This document shows, piece by piece, positions 50,119 through 59,431 of a stretch of 64,000 bases of DNA. The DNA lies in NCBI RefSeq assembly GCF_042649825.1, contig NZ_JBHSAB010000004.1:124001-188000 (forward strand). Direction: 5' to 3'. Source of the DNA: Legionella_C dresdenensis. Lineage in GTDB: Bacteria > Pseudomonadota > Gammaproteobacteria > Legionellales > Legionellaceae. The notes beneath the pieces were generated by a model that saw only the letters and a list, made by a program, of their open reading frames with translations, did not search any database and was not told the DNA's origin. The number at the start of each line of letters is the position of its first letter. The stretch's first letter is position 1. The position numbers and the translations under genes are program-made.

Positions 50119-52229
50119 TGAATTATTCGCTATTTATCAGTTGCGCAAAAGGACTTGAATACTTATTGGAAACGGAATTAAAAGAGCTTGGGCTTAAAGT
50201 CAGCCATGTTAATCCGCAGGGCGTTTATGGCGAAGCCAGCCTGCCGGTTATTTACCAGCTTTGCCTGTGGTCACGGCTTGCCAACCGAATCCAGCTTATT
50301 TTATTCAGCGGCCAGGCGCATAACGAGCAAAGCCTGTATCAACTGTGTCATCAATTTCACTGGCAGACGGTTTTTGCCTCGGATAAGACACTGGCCATTG
50401 AGTTTCACGGCACCTCACGCGAGTTTCGGAATACGATGTTTGGCGCACAAGTGATTAAAGACGCAGTCGTCGATCACTTCCGCAAACTGAATAACACCCG
50501 GCCAACTATTGATCGTGAGCGTCCTCAAATTCGATTGCATGCCTACTTAAAGCATGACGAAATAACCGTAAGCCTGGATTTAACCGGTTACAGCCTGCAC
50601 CAGCGTGGTTACCGCACTCAGGCTGGCGAAGCTCCGCTGAAAGAAACAGTCGCCGCCGCCATGTTGATCCGGGCTAACTGGCCAACGCTTGCCGCTAATG
50701 GCTATGCGTTGCAGGATCCTTTCTGTGGAGCAGGTACGTTGGTAATTGAGGCGGCAATGATGGCTGCCCATATTGCTCCCGGGCTGTTACGCCATGATCA
50801 GTCAATTATTTATTGGGTGAACCACCAGCCGGCATTATGGGAAAAAGCACGTGCTACAGCCCTGCAGCAGGTCAAGCCGATTAAAATCAAGCTCAGGGGT
50901 TCAGATAGCAGCGGTAAACTGATTGCCATTGCTCGTGCCAATGCTGAACGGGCAGGTGTCATGCCTATGGTGGACTTTGTTCATCAGGAGTTGAGCGATT
51001 GCCGTGCTATTGCCGAACAAGGTTTATTAATAAGTAATCCGCCTTATGGTGAAAGGCTTGGTGAACCAACGCAGTTAATTCCGTTATATCAGCAACTCGG
51101 CGCTGTTGCCCATCAACATTTCCAGGGCTGGCAAGCGGCTGTTCTGACTTCCAATCCCATGTTGGCGAAAGCAATAGGGTTGCGTGCCGGCAAGCAATAT
51201 ACGCTTTATAATGGCCAATTGGAATGTAAGCTTTATTGCATCAATATTAATAGCGATAATCAGTTAAAGAATAATACGGATAAGACATCGTTTTCTGCCG
51301 GCGCCCAAATGTTTGCCAACCGCCTGCAAAAAAATTTCCAGCATCTGCAGAAATGGGCAAAGCGGGAAAATATTCAGTGCTATCGGGTTTATGATGCTGA
51401 TTTGCCGGAATATGCCTTTGCAATAGATCGTTATAATGATTACGCCGTTTTACAGGAATATGCCGCCCCTGCATCTATTGCAGCCCATAAAGCGGAAAAA
51501 CGCAGCCTTGAAGTGATTCAGGCGGTACCTGTTGTGCTAGGCATTGCGCCAGACAAGCTGGTAGTGAAACAGCGTAAGCAACAAAAAGGCAGTCAGCAAT
51601 ATCAGAAAATCGGCCAGACCCGGCGCACCATGGTAGTGCAGGAAGGGCGGGCAAAACTGATGGTTAATCTTTATGATTATCTGGATACCGGTCTTTTCCT
51701 TGATCACAGGCCGTTACGGTTGCGTTTTGGTAATTTACCGCCCAAGACCCGTTTTCTGAATCTGTTCTGCTACACAGCAACTGCCAGCGTGCATGCTGCT
51801 TTGGCTGGAGCGTATACTACCAGTGTCGATCTGTCGAAAACCTATCTAACCTGGGCGGAGGATAATTTCAGGCTGAACCAGATTGATTTATCACGCCATC
51901 AGTTTGTTCACTTTGACTGCCTGCAATGGTTACAAGTGACTCGCGATAAATTTGATGTAATTTTCCTTGATCCCCCCAGTTTCTCCAATTCGAAACGCAT
52001 GGAGGCAACACTGGATGTCCAGCGTGATCAACTGATGCTGATTGATGGCGCTATGCGTTTGTTAAATTCGGGCGGCAGTCTCTATTTTTCAACCAATTTG
52101 CGACAATTCAAGCTATTACCGGAAATCAGGGAGAAATATCAGATTAAGGATATCAGCGCCGAAACCATTGATCTGGACTTTAAGCGTGATCAGCGCATTC
52201 ATCACTGTTTTCTGATTCAGGCGTTGTAA
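50118..52229 (+). CDS. rlmL: Bifunctional 23S rRNA methyltransferase RlmKL
   Basis: 703 aa from ATG 50118. The THUMP domain and first methyltransferase (m2G2445) include DPFCGAGTLVIEAAMMA and ISNPPYGERLG. The second methyltransferase (m7G2069) has FLNLFCYTATASVHAA and VIFLDPPSFSNSKRM. Full length for the fused gammaproteobacterial enzyme. Overlaps darP by 1 nt; a GTTGGGTC palindrome follows the stop at 52239. Confidence 0.95.
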   Translation: MNYSLFISCAKGLEYLLETELKELGLKVSHVNPQGVYGEASLPVIYQLCLWSRLANRIQLILFSGQAHNEQSLYQLCHQFHWQTVFASDKTLAIEFHGTSREFRNTMFGAQVIKDAVVDHFRKLNNTRPTIDRERPQIRLHAYLKHDEITVSLDLTGYSLHQRGYRTQAGEAPLKETVAAAMLIRANWPTLAANGYALQDPFCGAGTLVIEAAMMAAHIAPGLLRHDQSIIYWVNHQPALWEKARATALQQVKPIKIKLRGSDSSGKLIAIARANAERAGVMPMVDFVHQELSDCRAIAEQGLLISNPPYGERLGEPTQLIPLYQQLGAVAHQHFQGWQAAVLTSNPMLAKAIGLRAGKQYTLYNGQLECKLYCININSDNQLKNNTDKTSFSAGAQMFANRLQKNFQHLQKWAKRENIQCYRVYDADLPEYAFAIDRYNDYAVLQEYAAPASIAAHKAEKRSLEVIQAVPVVLGIAPDKLVVKQRKQQKGSQQYQKIGQTRRTMVVQEGRAKLMVNLYDYLDTGLFLDHRPLRLRFGNLPPKTRFLNLFCYTATASVHAALAGAYTTSVDLSKTYLTWAEDNFRLNQIDLSRHQFVHFDCLQWLQVTRDKFDVIFLDPPSFSNSKRMEATLDVQRDQLMLIDGAMRLLNSGGSLYFSTNLRQFKLLPEIREKYQIKDISAETIDLDFKRDQRIHHCFLIQAL

Positions 52230-52238
52230 ATGTTTGTA

Positions 52239-52258
52239 GTTGGGTCAAACGACCCAAC
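52239..52258. terminator. GTTGGGTC-AAAC-GACCCAAC palindrome between convergent genes
   Basis: 8-bp perfect arms with an AAAC loop, placed between rlmL and the DUF962 gene, 9 bp from one stop and at the other. Near-identical units occur at 45988 and 54876, also between convergent genes, and at 41423. Confidence 0.5.
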
Positions 52259-52753
52259 CTACATTTCCGGGTGCAGTTCCTTTTTCAAGCCGGTCATATA
52301 GCCTGCCATAAAACAGACTTCGGCTACCAGAAACAGGGGCGCAACCAGTGCCTGTACAAGATTATCAGCCAGTGCAGGGCGTTTGCCTTCAATCACATGA
52401 CCGGCTAATTGCGCAGTCCAGCCAGCGATAAAGGTGATCGCAAAAACCCATAATCCGGTTGCAGTAGGACCGGCGTGACTGAAAAAAGTACTTAACCAAA
52501 GTAAAATTATTAAAACCGGAGCGAGTAAAAGCGTCAGCCGCCAGTTTAACAGTAGATAGTAAATAAACATGCCCAGGGTGGTCAGGCCCGCCAGTGTAGT
52601 GGCGAATACGGAAGGAACAATGATTTTCACAAAACCAAGCAGTACCATCAGACTGAATATAATCAATGGTACGCCAATTAAATGACTGTAAAGTGTTGCT
52701 TTTTTCTGATGATACTGGCCGTAGAACTGAGCCTGTTCACTAAATGATTTCAT
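52259..52753 (-). CDS. Mpo1-like / DUF962 membrane protein
   Basis: 164 aa from ATG 52753. FYGQYHQKKATLYSHLIGVP (about 11-30) and TAQLAGHVIEGKRPAL (about 115-130) carry the conserved His residues of the YGL010w/Mpo1 family, iron-dependent dioxygenases that oxidise 2-hydroxy fatty acids. Four membrane helices. Bacterial function little studied. Follows pagP by 8 bp on the same strand, so a shared lipid-related transcript is likely. Confidence 0.8.
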   Translation of the reverse strand: MKSFSEQAQFYGQYHQKKATLYSHLIGVPLIIFSLMVLLGFVKIIVPSVFATTLAGLTTLGMFIYYLLLNWRLTLLLAPVLIILLWLSTFFSHAGPTATGLWVFAITFIAGWTAQLAGHVIEGKRPALADNLVQALVAPLFLVAEVCFMAGYMTGLKKELHPEM

Positions 52754-52761
52754 CTCCACTC

Positions 52762-53340
52762 CTAGAGTTTATCAAAACGTATTTTTCCAAAGACGAATAA
52801 AACATTTCCATTGTCCTGCCGGCCAGGAACATACGCCGCGTAAAGAGTAAAGCGATCATACCCGACTGATGCCATAGGTACGGCGCCCGGAAATGGAATT
52901 CCTTTCATAATGTCAGGGCGGGCAGTTACCAGTACTGAAAAACCAAGGCCTGCGTTGAGTTTATTTTGCCAGTGTTTAGTTTTTAAAAAAGCATATCCTG
53001 CTGTCGGCTCGAAGTTTTTATGGGAATCAAGAAAGGCCACAGCATACAGCCCATGCCAATCGCCATCCTGGTCATACATGCTTCGGCCAAGCCCTGTTCC
53101 CCATGCCTGTTCATTATAGGTTTTAACGCGTTCGCTGGTATAAGTATAACGATTATGCCAGGCATAACCTGTCAGATAGAGATCGACATCGCCCTCAGTC
53201 CAGATGGCGTGCAAGCGGGAGCAGGCCTTTTCTATCCATTTACCCAAGCCTTGACAGGGTTGTTGAGCTGGCATCGAAATTGCATCCTGCAATATAAAAA
53301 AACATGATATAAAAAATATTAAACCCGGTATCTTTTTCAT
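52762..53340 (-). CDS. pagP: Lipid A palmitoyltransferase PagP (Rcp type)
   Basis: 192 aa from ATG 53340 (a TTG at 53373 would add 11 residues). A hydrophobic signal segment is followed by the PagP barrel: WHNRYTYTSERVKTYNEQAWG (21 residues; key His and Tyr in WHNRY and the RVKTYNE stretch), GDWHGLYAVAFLDSHK with catalytic His and Ser, and PGAVPMASVGYDRFTLYAAY near the end. Transfers palmitate to lipid A in the outer membrane and gives resistance to cationic peptides. Legionella calls it Rcp. The start codon lacks a clear ribosome-binding site. Confidence 0.88.
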   Translation of the reverse strand: MKKIPGLIFFISCFFILQDAISMPAQQPCQGLGKWIEKACSRLHAIWTEGDVDLYLTGYAWHNRYTYTSERVKTYNEQAWGTGLGRSMYDQDGDWHGLYAVAFLDSHKNFEPTAGYAFLKTKHWQNKLNAGLGFSVLVTARPDIMKGIPFPGAVPMASVGYDRFTLYAAYVPGRQDNGNVLFVFGKIRFDKL

Positions 53341-53434
53341 GAAATGTAAGGCTCGATAGTTCCTGTTGAGCAAGTTTTAGTGCCAGAGCGAATAAAAGCT
53401 CAGCCCCTAATCATCCGTTGAGGAGCATACTAAC

Positions 53435-54856
53435 ATGGACTTGTTTCGTAAAAAAGCGATTATTGATTCTGTCGATGATGAGGCACGTCTCGCCCGATGT
53501 TTGTCAGCGGTTGATTTGGTTTTGCTGGGTGTAGGCGCCATTATCGGCGCGGGAATTTTTGTGTTAACCGGTATTGTGGCAGCAACTCAGGCCGGCCCTG
53601 CGATTGTACTATGCTATGTAATTGCCGGCTTGGCTTGCACGTTTTCAGCCTTGGCATATGCTGAGCTGGCAGCTTCCATAGGGGGCTGCGGCAGTGCGTA
53701 TGGTTATGCCTATACCGGGTTTGGCGAATTGGTTGCCTGGATAGTCGGTTGGGATCTTATTCTCGAATACGCAATTTCAGTATCGGCAGTTTCTGTCGGC
53801 TGGAGCGGTTATTTCAATGACATGTTGCGTGCCATGCATGTTTTCATGCCGGTATACTTGCTGCATAGCCCGGCTTCCGGCGGTATAATAAATATTCTGT
53901 CGATGGCAATCATTTTAATTCTCACCTTATTATTAATCTGGGGCATTAAATCAAGTTCACGGGTTAATAATATAATGGTGGCCGTCAAACTGTCAGTTAT
54001 ATTCCTGTTTATTATGATTGCCAGTTTAAATGTGGATACTGCTAACTGGACGCCATTTATGCCGTTTGGTTTTAGCGGCGTGATGCATGGTGCGGCGTTA
54101 ATTTTCTTTGCTTACGTAGGTTTTGACGCTGTTTCAACGGCAGCGGAAGAAGCGGTTAATCCACAACGGGATCTGCCGCGCGGCATTATCGGCTCTTTGA
54201 TATTGTGTACTTTATTATATATTGTAGTATCCGGTTTGTTGACTGGGATAATCCATTATAGCGGGCTTAATGTCGCTTCCCCGATCAGTCATTCAATGTT
54301 AGCGCTTGGGCATAAAGCGGCTGCGGGCTTAATTGGCGTTGGCGCCATTGCCGGCCTTTCTACTGTGATGTTAGTTCTGTTCTATGGGCTGACCCGGGTC
54401 TTTTTTGCAATGTCCCGTGATGGTTTATTGCCTAAGTTCTTTGCTTATGTCGATATTAATACCAAAACCCCGGTTCGTATTATCGTACTGTGCGGTGTTA
54501 CCATGGCCATCATTTCAGCGTTTGTGCCGATCAGCGATCTGGCTGAACTGGTAAATATTGGAACTCTGTTCGCCTTTATTACGGTGTGTGCCGGCGTGAT
54601 TATTCTGCGCTATACCCATCCTGAATTGCCGCGGCCATTCAAAACACCTTTCATGCCGCTGGTTCCGGTGCTTGGCATTATCAGTTGCAGTTATCTGATT
54701 ATTAACCTGCCGATGTTTACTATTATGCGTTTTGCCATCTGGATGGCGCTGGGATTAGTGATCTATTTTGCCTACAGCCGCTTCAATAGTCATCTGGCCA
54801 AGGGAGAGCCTGAGACTGCTGTAACCCTGGTTAAGCCTGCTTCGGAAAAACCTTAA
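53435..54856 (+). CDS. Cationic amino acid-type APC permease (YfnA-like)
   Basis: 473 aa, about 12 helices. LGVGAIIGAGIFVLTG (31-46) is the substrate-site helix 1. FFAYVGFDAVSTAAEEAVNPQRDLP (quoted in part, helix 6 and loop) and FYGLTRVFFAMSRDGLLP match the CAT/YfnA subgroup. Inner-membrane amino acid transport. A GTTGGGTC palindrome at 54876 separates it from the convergent CorC-like gene. Confidence 0.87.
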   Translation: MDLFRKKAIIDSVDDEARLARCLSAVDLVLLGVGAIIGAGIFVLTGIVAATQAGPAIVLCYVIAGLACTFSALAYAELAASIGGCGSAYGYAYTGFGELVAWIVGWDLILEYAISVSAVSVGWSGYFNDMLRAMHVFMPVYLLHSPASGGIINILSMAIILILTLLLIWGIKSSSRVNNIMVAVKLSVIFLFIMIASLNVDTANWTPFMPFGFSGVMHGAALIFFAYVGFDAVSTAAEEAVNPQRDLPRGIIGSLILCTLLYIVVSGLLTGIIHYSGLNVASPISHSMLALGHKAAAGLIGVGAIAGLSTVMLVLFYGLTRVFFAMSRDGLLPKFFAYVDINTKTPVRIIVLCGVTMAIISAFVPISDLAELVNIGTLFAFITVCAGVIILRYTHPELPRPFKTPFMPLVPVLGIISCSYLIINLPMFTIMRFAIWMALGLVIYFAYSRFNSHLAKGEPETAVTLVKPASEKP

Positions 54857-54875
54857 ACCAGCAAATTGAAATCTT

Positions 54876-54895
54876 GTTGGGTCTAAAGACCCAAC
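54876..54895. terminator. GTTGGGTC-TAAA-GACCCAAC palindrome
   Basis: 8-bp perfect arms around TAAA, located between the convergent permease and CorC-like genes. Same unit as 52239 and 45988. Confidence 0.5.
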
Positions 54896-56221
54896 CTACT
54901 CCGCTTGCGGCTTTGGCTGAATCCTGACCTCTAAAATTCGCGCCCCCTGCATTTTTTCTATCGTGGCGATAAAATCGGTAAACTCAATAACCTGGCCTTC
55001 AACAGGAACCGCCCCAAGCTGATTCAGGATTAAACCCGCTATAGTCGCCGTTTCTTCTTGTTGTTCCTGACTCAGGGTCAATTCATGCTGCAGTGCGCGT
55101 TCAAGCGCAAACCATGGGCTATCGCCTTTAACGGATAATGTGCCATCGCTGTGTTCTACCCAGGCATCCTGCGTTTTATGGAATTCATCTTTAATTACGC
55201 CTAATACAAGATGAAGCAGATTATCGAGTGTGACAAAGCCTATGCTGGTGCCTTGCCGATTATTGACCAGGGCAAAATGCGGCATGCCGCCCTGAAATTT
55301 ACGCAACAAAGCCAATACAGGCATTTTATAAGAAATTTCAGGCACCGGCCGGAGCAGCGGTTGTAAATCGATTTCATCATTGCTGCGTTTTTCATGCAAA
55401 ATGGGCTGTAAATCCTTAACATGAACCAGACCTATGACTTCCTGAGTCTCCGGGTTATAAACCGGATACCGGCTATAGCGGTAATGATTAAGTATGCCAA
55501 TCAATTTTCTTTTGGTAATGATATTATCCAGCGTGACCATATCGTCATATGAGCGCATCACATCCATAACCTGTAAATCAGCCAGCTCCAGAGTGTGGGC
55601 GAGAATATTGGTTTCCTGATTGGTCAATTCGCCATGAACCTGGCTTGAGCGCAGAATAAGCTTGATTTCATCGGTTGAATGGAAGTGTTCCCCGGGGTTT
55701 GCCTCATCGAGTCCGAGTATTTTGAGTAAGAGATTTGAACACGAGTTTAATAACCAGATTACCGGATACATCAGCCAGTAAAAACCATAAAGCGGAACGG
55801 CAGTCCACAAGGAAATCTGTTCGCTTTGTCGAATAGCAAGCGATTTCGGCATTAATTCACCAACCACAATATGCAGAAAGGACAGCAACGAGAAGGCGAT
55901 AATAAAGCTGATAAACTCAATAATAGCCGGCTGACTCAACCCAATGGCATGCAGCATGGGCGTTAACAGGTTGGAGAACGCGGGTTCGCCTACCCAGCCC
56001 AAACCGAGCGATGCCAGTGTAATTCCTAACTGGCAGGCAGACAAATATGCATCGAGCTGCTTGTGTACTTTCGCAAGAATAGCGCCTTTCCAGGGATATT
56101 TTTCAGCGATAATTGCGACCCGGGTATGCCTAAGTCTGACCATGCCAAATTCTGCCGCTACGAAAAAGGCATTAAGCAGGACCAGAAAACCGGCAAGTAA
56201 CAGCAAGAACAAGTTATTCAT
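54896..56221 (-). CDS. CNNM/CorC-like transporter protein (DUF21-CBS-CorC_HlyC)
   Basis: 441 aa. Three to four membrane helices in the N-terminal DUF21 domain (LNAFFVAAEFGMVRLRHTRV, about 16-35, is its signature), a CBS pair (about 215-335, YSRYPVYNPETQEVIGLVHV) and the C-terminal CorC_HlyC FAD-like domain (about 350-430, TIAGLILNQLGAVP). Linked to magnesium or other divalent-cation efflux; the hemolysin name is historical. Starts 4 bp after the coq7 stop on the same strand. Confidence 0.88.
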   Translation of the reverse strand: MNNLFLLLLAGFLVLLNAFFVAAEFGMVRLRHTRVAIIAEKYPWKGAILAKVHKQLDAYLSACQLGITLASLGLGWVGEPAFSNLLTPMLHAIGLSQPAIIEFISFIIAFSLLSFLHIVVGELMPKSLAIRQSEQISLWTAVPLYGFYWLMYPVIWLLNSCSNLLLKILGLDEANPGEHFHSTDEIKLILRSSQVHGELTNQETNILAHTLELADLQVMDVMRSYDDMVTLDNIITKRKLIGILNHYRYSRYPVYNPETQEVIGLVHVKDLQPILHEKRSNDEIDLQPLLRPVPEISYKMPVLALLRKFQGGMPHFALVNNRQGTSIGFVTLDNLLHLVLGVIKDEFHKTQDAWVEHSDGTLSVKGDSPWFALERALQHELTLSQEQQEETATIAGLILNQLGAVPVEGQVIEFTDFIATIEKMQGARILEVRIQPKPQAE

Positions 56222-56225
56222 ATAA

Positions 56226-56867
56226 TTAAATGTAGTAGCTGGTTTTAGTCATAATTTTTGAAACACCCTGCATGAGCTTACGGATAAAAGGCGGTAACTC
56301 CATAGCGCCTGCCTCTTTGGCTACTTCGGCATGATGGGTTTCGTCATCATACATTTGCTGCAGAATCTGCTGTGAACGTTTATCCTGTTTAGGAAGATTT
56401 TCCAGATGTTTTTTCAGATGCGCGCCTACTTGCCGTTCGGTTTCGGCAACAAATCCCAGGCTGAAACGATCACCGACAAACCCGGCCAGTGCGCCGATAG
56501 TCAGGGAACCGAAATACCACATTGGATTTAATCGGCTGGGTTGGCTATCTAACTCTCTGAGCCGTTGTTCACACCATGCCAGATGATCCGCTTCCTCGGC
56601 AGCAGCTTGCGCCATTTGCTGTTTAACCTGGGTCAACTGCGCAGTCATCGCCTGCCCTTGATATAATGCCTGGGCGCATACTTCGCCAGAATGATTAACC
56701 CGCATCAGACCAGCAATATGTTTCTTTTGAGTCTGGCTTAGGGTCGTGTCAGCACTTACAACAGCCGGATTCGGCCGGCTGCTTTCCCGGTTTTGCGGGG
56801 GAAACACAGTGCGCAAGGCAACATCAATTTCTGAAATAATCTGATCGACAAGACTCAATTCACGCAT
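56226..56867 (-). CDS. coq7: Ubiquinone biosynthesis hydroxylase Coq7
   Basis: 213 aa from ATG 56867. Di-iron four-helix bundle: MRVNHSGEVCAQALYQGQ (first Glu), EEADHLAWCEQRL (Glu-x-x-His), FVAETERQVGAHL and YDDETHHAEVAKEAG. Hydroxylates the quinone ring late in ubiquinone synthesis. The short basic Pro/Ser linker near residue 25-35 is unlike the core. Followed by the CorC-like gene. Confidence 0.93.
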   Translation of the reverse strand: MRELSLVDQIISEIDVALRTVFPPQNRESSRPNPAVVSADTTLSQTQKKHIAGLMRVNHSGEVCAQALYQGQAMTAQLTQVKQQMAQAAAEEADHLAWCEQRLRELDSQPSRLNPMWYFGSLTIGALAGFVGDRFSLGFVAETERQVGAHLKKHLENLPKQDKRSQQILQQMYDDETHHAEVAKEAGAMELPPFIRKLMQGVSKIMTKTSYYI

Positions 56868-57032
56868 ATTTTTTCCGGACAACAATAATCATTCTATATT
56901 AGCCTGTTTAATTGCAGGTTTGAAGCAAACTTTTTAAAGGAGTGTTGGGCTTCACAGCCTAACACTCTATTCCTAACGGCCGTGCTTCTCTGATAATCTT
57001 ATCAGTAAAATTACTAATAAGGGCATAATTTT

Positions 57033-58130
57033 ATGGATAACAATAATTCCGAACAATCCGATTTGTTTCAGCCAGTGCAAATGGGTTCACTGCATTTGCC
57101 TAATCGAATTGTAATGGCGCCGTTAACACGCAGTCGAGCGGGGGAAAATGATGTTCCCCGGGAAATGAATGCGACCTATTATTCTCAACGTGCGACTGCA
57201 GGGTTGATTATTTCCGAAGCCACACAGATTTCACCACAAGGTAAGGGATATGCGTTTACACCTGGCATTTATTCGCCGGAACAGGTTGCAGGCTGGCAAT
57301 TGGTAACCCGTGCGGTGCATCAAGCCGGCGGGCGGATATTTGCTCAGCTTTGGCATGTCGGGCGTATCTCGCATCCTGATTTGCAATCGGATAACCAATT
57401 GCCGGTTGCGCCTTCGGCGCTGAAACCCGAGGGGCGGGCATACACCAATACTGGCTTTAAGCCTTTTGTAACCCCGCGTGCTCTGGAAACGGATGAGTTG
57501 CCGGGAATTATTGCTCAATACGCTCATGCTGCTGCTTGTGCGAAAAAAGCCGGTTTTGACGGTATCGAAATCCATGCGGCAAATGGTTATCTGCTGGATC
57601 AATTTATGCGCGATAAAACGAACCTGCGGACAGATCAGTATGGCGGCAGTATTGAAAATCGAACCCGATTAGCGCTGGAAGTGATTGACGCAGTTACCCG
57701 GGTTTGGCCAGCAGAGCGGGTTGGCATTCGAATTTCTCCTATTAGCCCACTCAATGATATTGCTGATAGTAACCCGCAGGCCGTTTTTGGTTATCTGGCC
57801 GAACAGCTGAACCGATTTAAGCTGGCTTATATTCATTGCGTCGAGGGAACGACAATAGGGCCGCGTGATACCAATAATACATTCGACTTTCAGAAGTTGC
57901 GCCATTCATTTAATGGTTTGTACATGGCAAATAATGGTTACGATCGTGATTTGGCAATCAAAGCCAGGCAGGACAACCTGGCTGATTTGATTGCTTTTGG
58001 GCGGCCATTTATCGCCAATCCGGACCTGGTGGATCGGCTGCTTCTGCAAGCGCCGCTTGCTCAGGCTCCGCGTGAAACCTGGTATGGCGGCGATGAACAT
58101 GGCTATACCGATTGGCCTGCATTAAAGTAA
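57033..58130 (+). CDS. Old Yellow Enzyme family alkene reductase
   Basis: 365 aa. LFQPVQMGSLHLPNRIVMAP (11-30) opens the FMN-binding barrel. FAQLWHVGRISHP, GIEIHAANGYLLDQFMRD (His and Asn that hold the substrate) and YGGSIENRTRL are the family boxes. NADPH-dependent reduction of electrophilic alkenes such as N-ethylmaleimide. Its 3' end overlaps the convergent glutathione peroxidase stop by 9 bp. Confidence 0.92.
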   Translation: MDNNNSEQSDLFQPVQMGSLHLPNRIVMAPLTRSRAGENDVPREMNATYYSQRATAGLIISEATQISPQGKGYAFTPGIYSPEQVAGWQLVTRAVHQAGGRIFAQLWHVGRISHPDLQSDNQLPVAPSALKPEGRAYTNTGFKPFVTPRALETDELPGIIAQYAHAAACAKKAGFDGIEIHAANGYLLDQFMRDKTNLRTDQYGGSIENRTRLALEVIDAVTRVWPAERVGIRISPISPLNDIADSNPQAVFGYLAEQLNRFKLAYIHCVEGTTIGPRDTNNTFDFQKLRHSFNGLYMANNGYDRDLAIKARQDNLADLIAFGRPFIANPDLVDRLLLQAPLAQAPRETWYGGDEHGYTDWPALK

Positions 58131-58610
58131 GCCTTCGATTTCATTGCGAATTTTGGTAAATGACGTGGTGGGGAGGAATTGTTTCAGGACATTTCCTTTC
58201 CTGTCGATTAATATTTTGCTGAAGTTCCATGGGATAAATTTTAAGGGTCTCTTTTTCAGGTTTTTCTTGATATAAGCATATAAAGGCGCCTGATTTTTAC
58301 CTTTGACATCGATTTTGGCAAATAAAGGGAAGGTGATGCGGTAGCAGCTTTCTGCAAACGCCTGAATTTCATCATTATTGCCAGGTTCCTGATGCATAAA
58401 CTGGTCGCAGGGAAAGCCAAGAATTGCAAAGCCCCGGTCTTTATATTTGCTATAAAGCTGCTCCAGCTGCGCATATTGCGGGGTGAAGCCGCAGCGGCTT
58501 GCTACGTTAACAATCAACAGCACTTGATCATTGTATTTGCCAAGCGTTGTTGTTTCATTGTTCATCGTGGTGACTGGAACTTGATAAAGCGTTTCAGCGG
58601 TAGTGTCCAT
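58122..58610 (-). CDS. Glutathione peroxidase family protein (cysteine type)
   Basis: 162 aa. NVASRCGFTPQYAQLEQLY (35-53) has peroxidatic Cys40; GFPCDQFMHQEPG keeps the resolving-type Cys and the Gln, with Asp in place of the usual Asn; and PWNFSKILIDRKG has the conserved Trp. Reduces hydroperoxides, often with thioredoxin rather than glutathione in bacteria. No signal peptide. Confidence 0.9.
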   Translation of the reverse strand: MDTTAETLYQVPVTTMNNETTTLGKYNDQVLLIVNVASRCGFTPQYAQLEQLYSKYKDRGFAILGFPCDQFMHQEPGNNDEIQAFAESCYRITFPLFAKIDVKGKNQAPLYAYIKKNLKKRPLKFIPWNFSKILIDRKGNVLKQFLPTTSFTKIRNEIEGLL

Positions 58611-58661
58611 AATCCAGATTATTCCTCATGTTGGCCTGAATTTGCAAGCATATACAAAATT

Positions 58662-59411
58662 TCAATTTTTGCAAAAGGTTACGAATAAGGAAGAAGAGGA
58701 AGATGTGGAAAGAGACGACTCCTGTCCCGCTTCTTGTGCTAAAGATTTCGAAAATAATTCATATCGCTTCTGTTTTTTATGAGTTCCAGCTTGCTCTACA
58801 GCTTGAGTTATAGGGGTCATGTCAAAATGTAAATGCTCTGTAAAATCCTTATTGTTCTCAACTATCAAATCGGCCCGCTTTTTAGACGGTTTGACATATT
58901 CTTTATACATTGGTTTTACAGATTTCTTATACTGTTTTACCACTTCAGCTGGAGTGAATCCTCTCTCTTCAGTATCTCTCTCTAGCCGTCGAATAAAACA
59001 TAAATCAGAGTCAGTTTTTACAAAAATTTTAGTATTAAACAATTTCGCCAGACAATTAGGATGTAAGACTAGAATGCCTTCGACAATAATAAATTTCTTT
59101 GGTTTGACTTCTTTCGTTTCTTCCATACGGCTTGAGGTTTTAAAATCATATAATGGAATTTGGATTGTTTCATTTGATTTTAATTTGCTTAGATGTTCAG
59201 CCAAAAGTTGAAAATCAATTCTATCGGGATGGTCCCAATTGACATCTCGCTGTTCTTCTGGTGGGATTCCTTCTAAAGACAAGCCTTTATAGTAATTGTC
59301 AGCCGAGATAATTGTACAATTCTCCTCACCGTAGTGAGCACAAAGTTCTTTGGCAATTGTTGTCTTTCCGGAACCAGATGCTCCAGCGATTCCGATAATG
59401 GTAACTTGCAT
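58662..59411 (-). CDS. udk: Uridine kinase with C-terminal extension
   Basis: 249 aa from ATG 59411 (GGAG 7 nt upstream). GIAGASGSGKTTIAK (6-20) is Walker A, ISADNYYKGL and NWDHPDRIDFQLL bind uridine, and VEGILVL and IRRLERDTEERGFT complete the kinase. Phosphorylates uridine/cytidine. After about residue 210 an extra tail, rich in Ser (LAQEAGQESSLSTSSSSS), exceeds the normal length. Preceded closely by the orphan gene at 59432, with which it forms an operon. Confidence 0.88.
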   Translation of the reverse strand: MQVTIIGIAGASGSGKTTIAKELCAHYGEENCTIISADNYYKGLSLEGIPPEEQRDVNWDHPDRIDFQLLAEHLSKLKSNETIQIPLYDFKTSSRMEETKEVKPKKFIIVEGILVLHPNCLAKLFNTKIFVKTDSDLCFIRRLERDTEERGFTPAEVVKQYKKSVKPMYKEYVKPSKKRADLIVENNKDFTEHLHFDMTPITQAVEQAGTHKKQKRYELFSKSLAQEAGQESSLSTSSSSSLFVTFCKN

Positions 59412-59431
59412 ATATACTCCTTCCCCAATTT

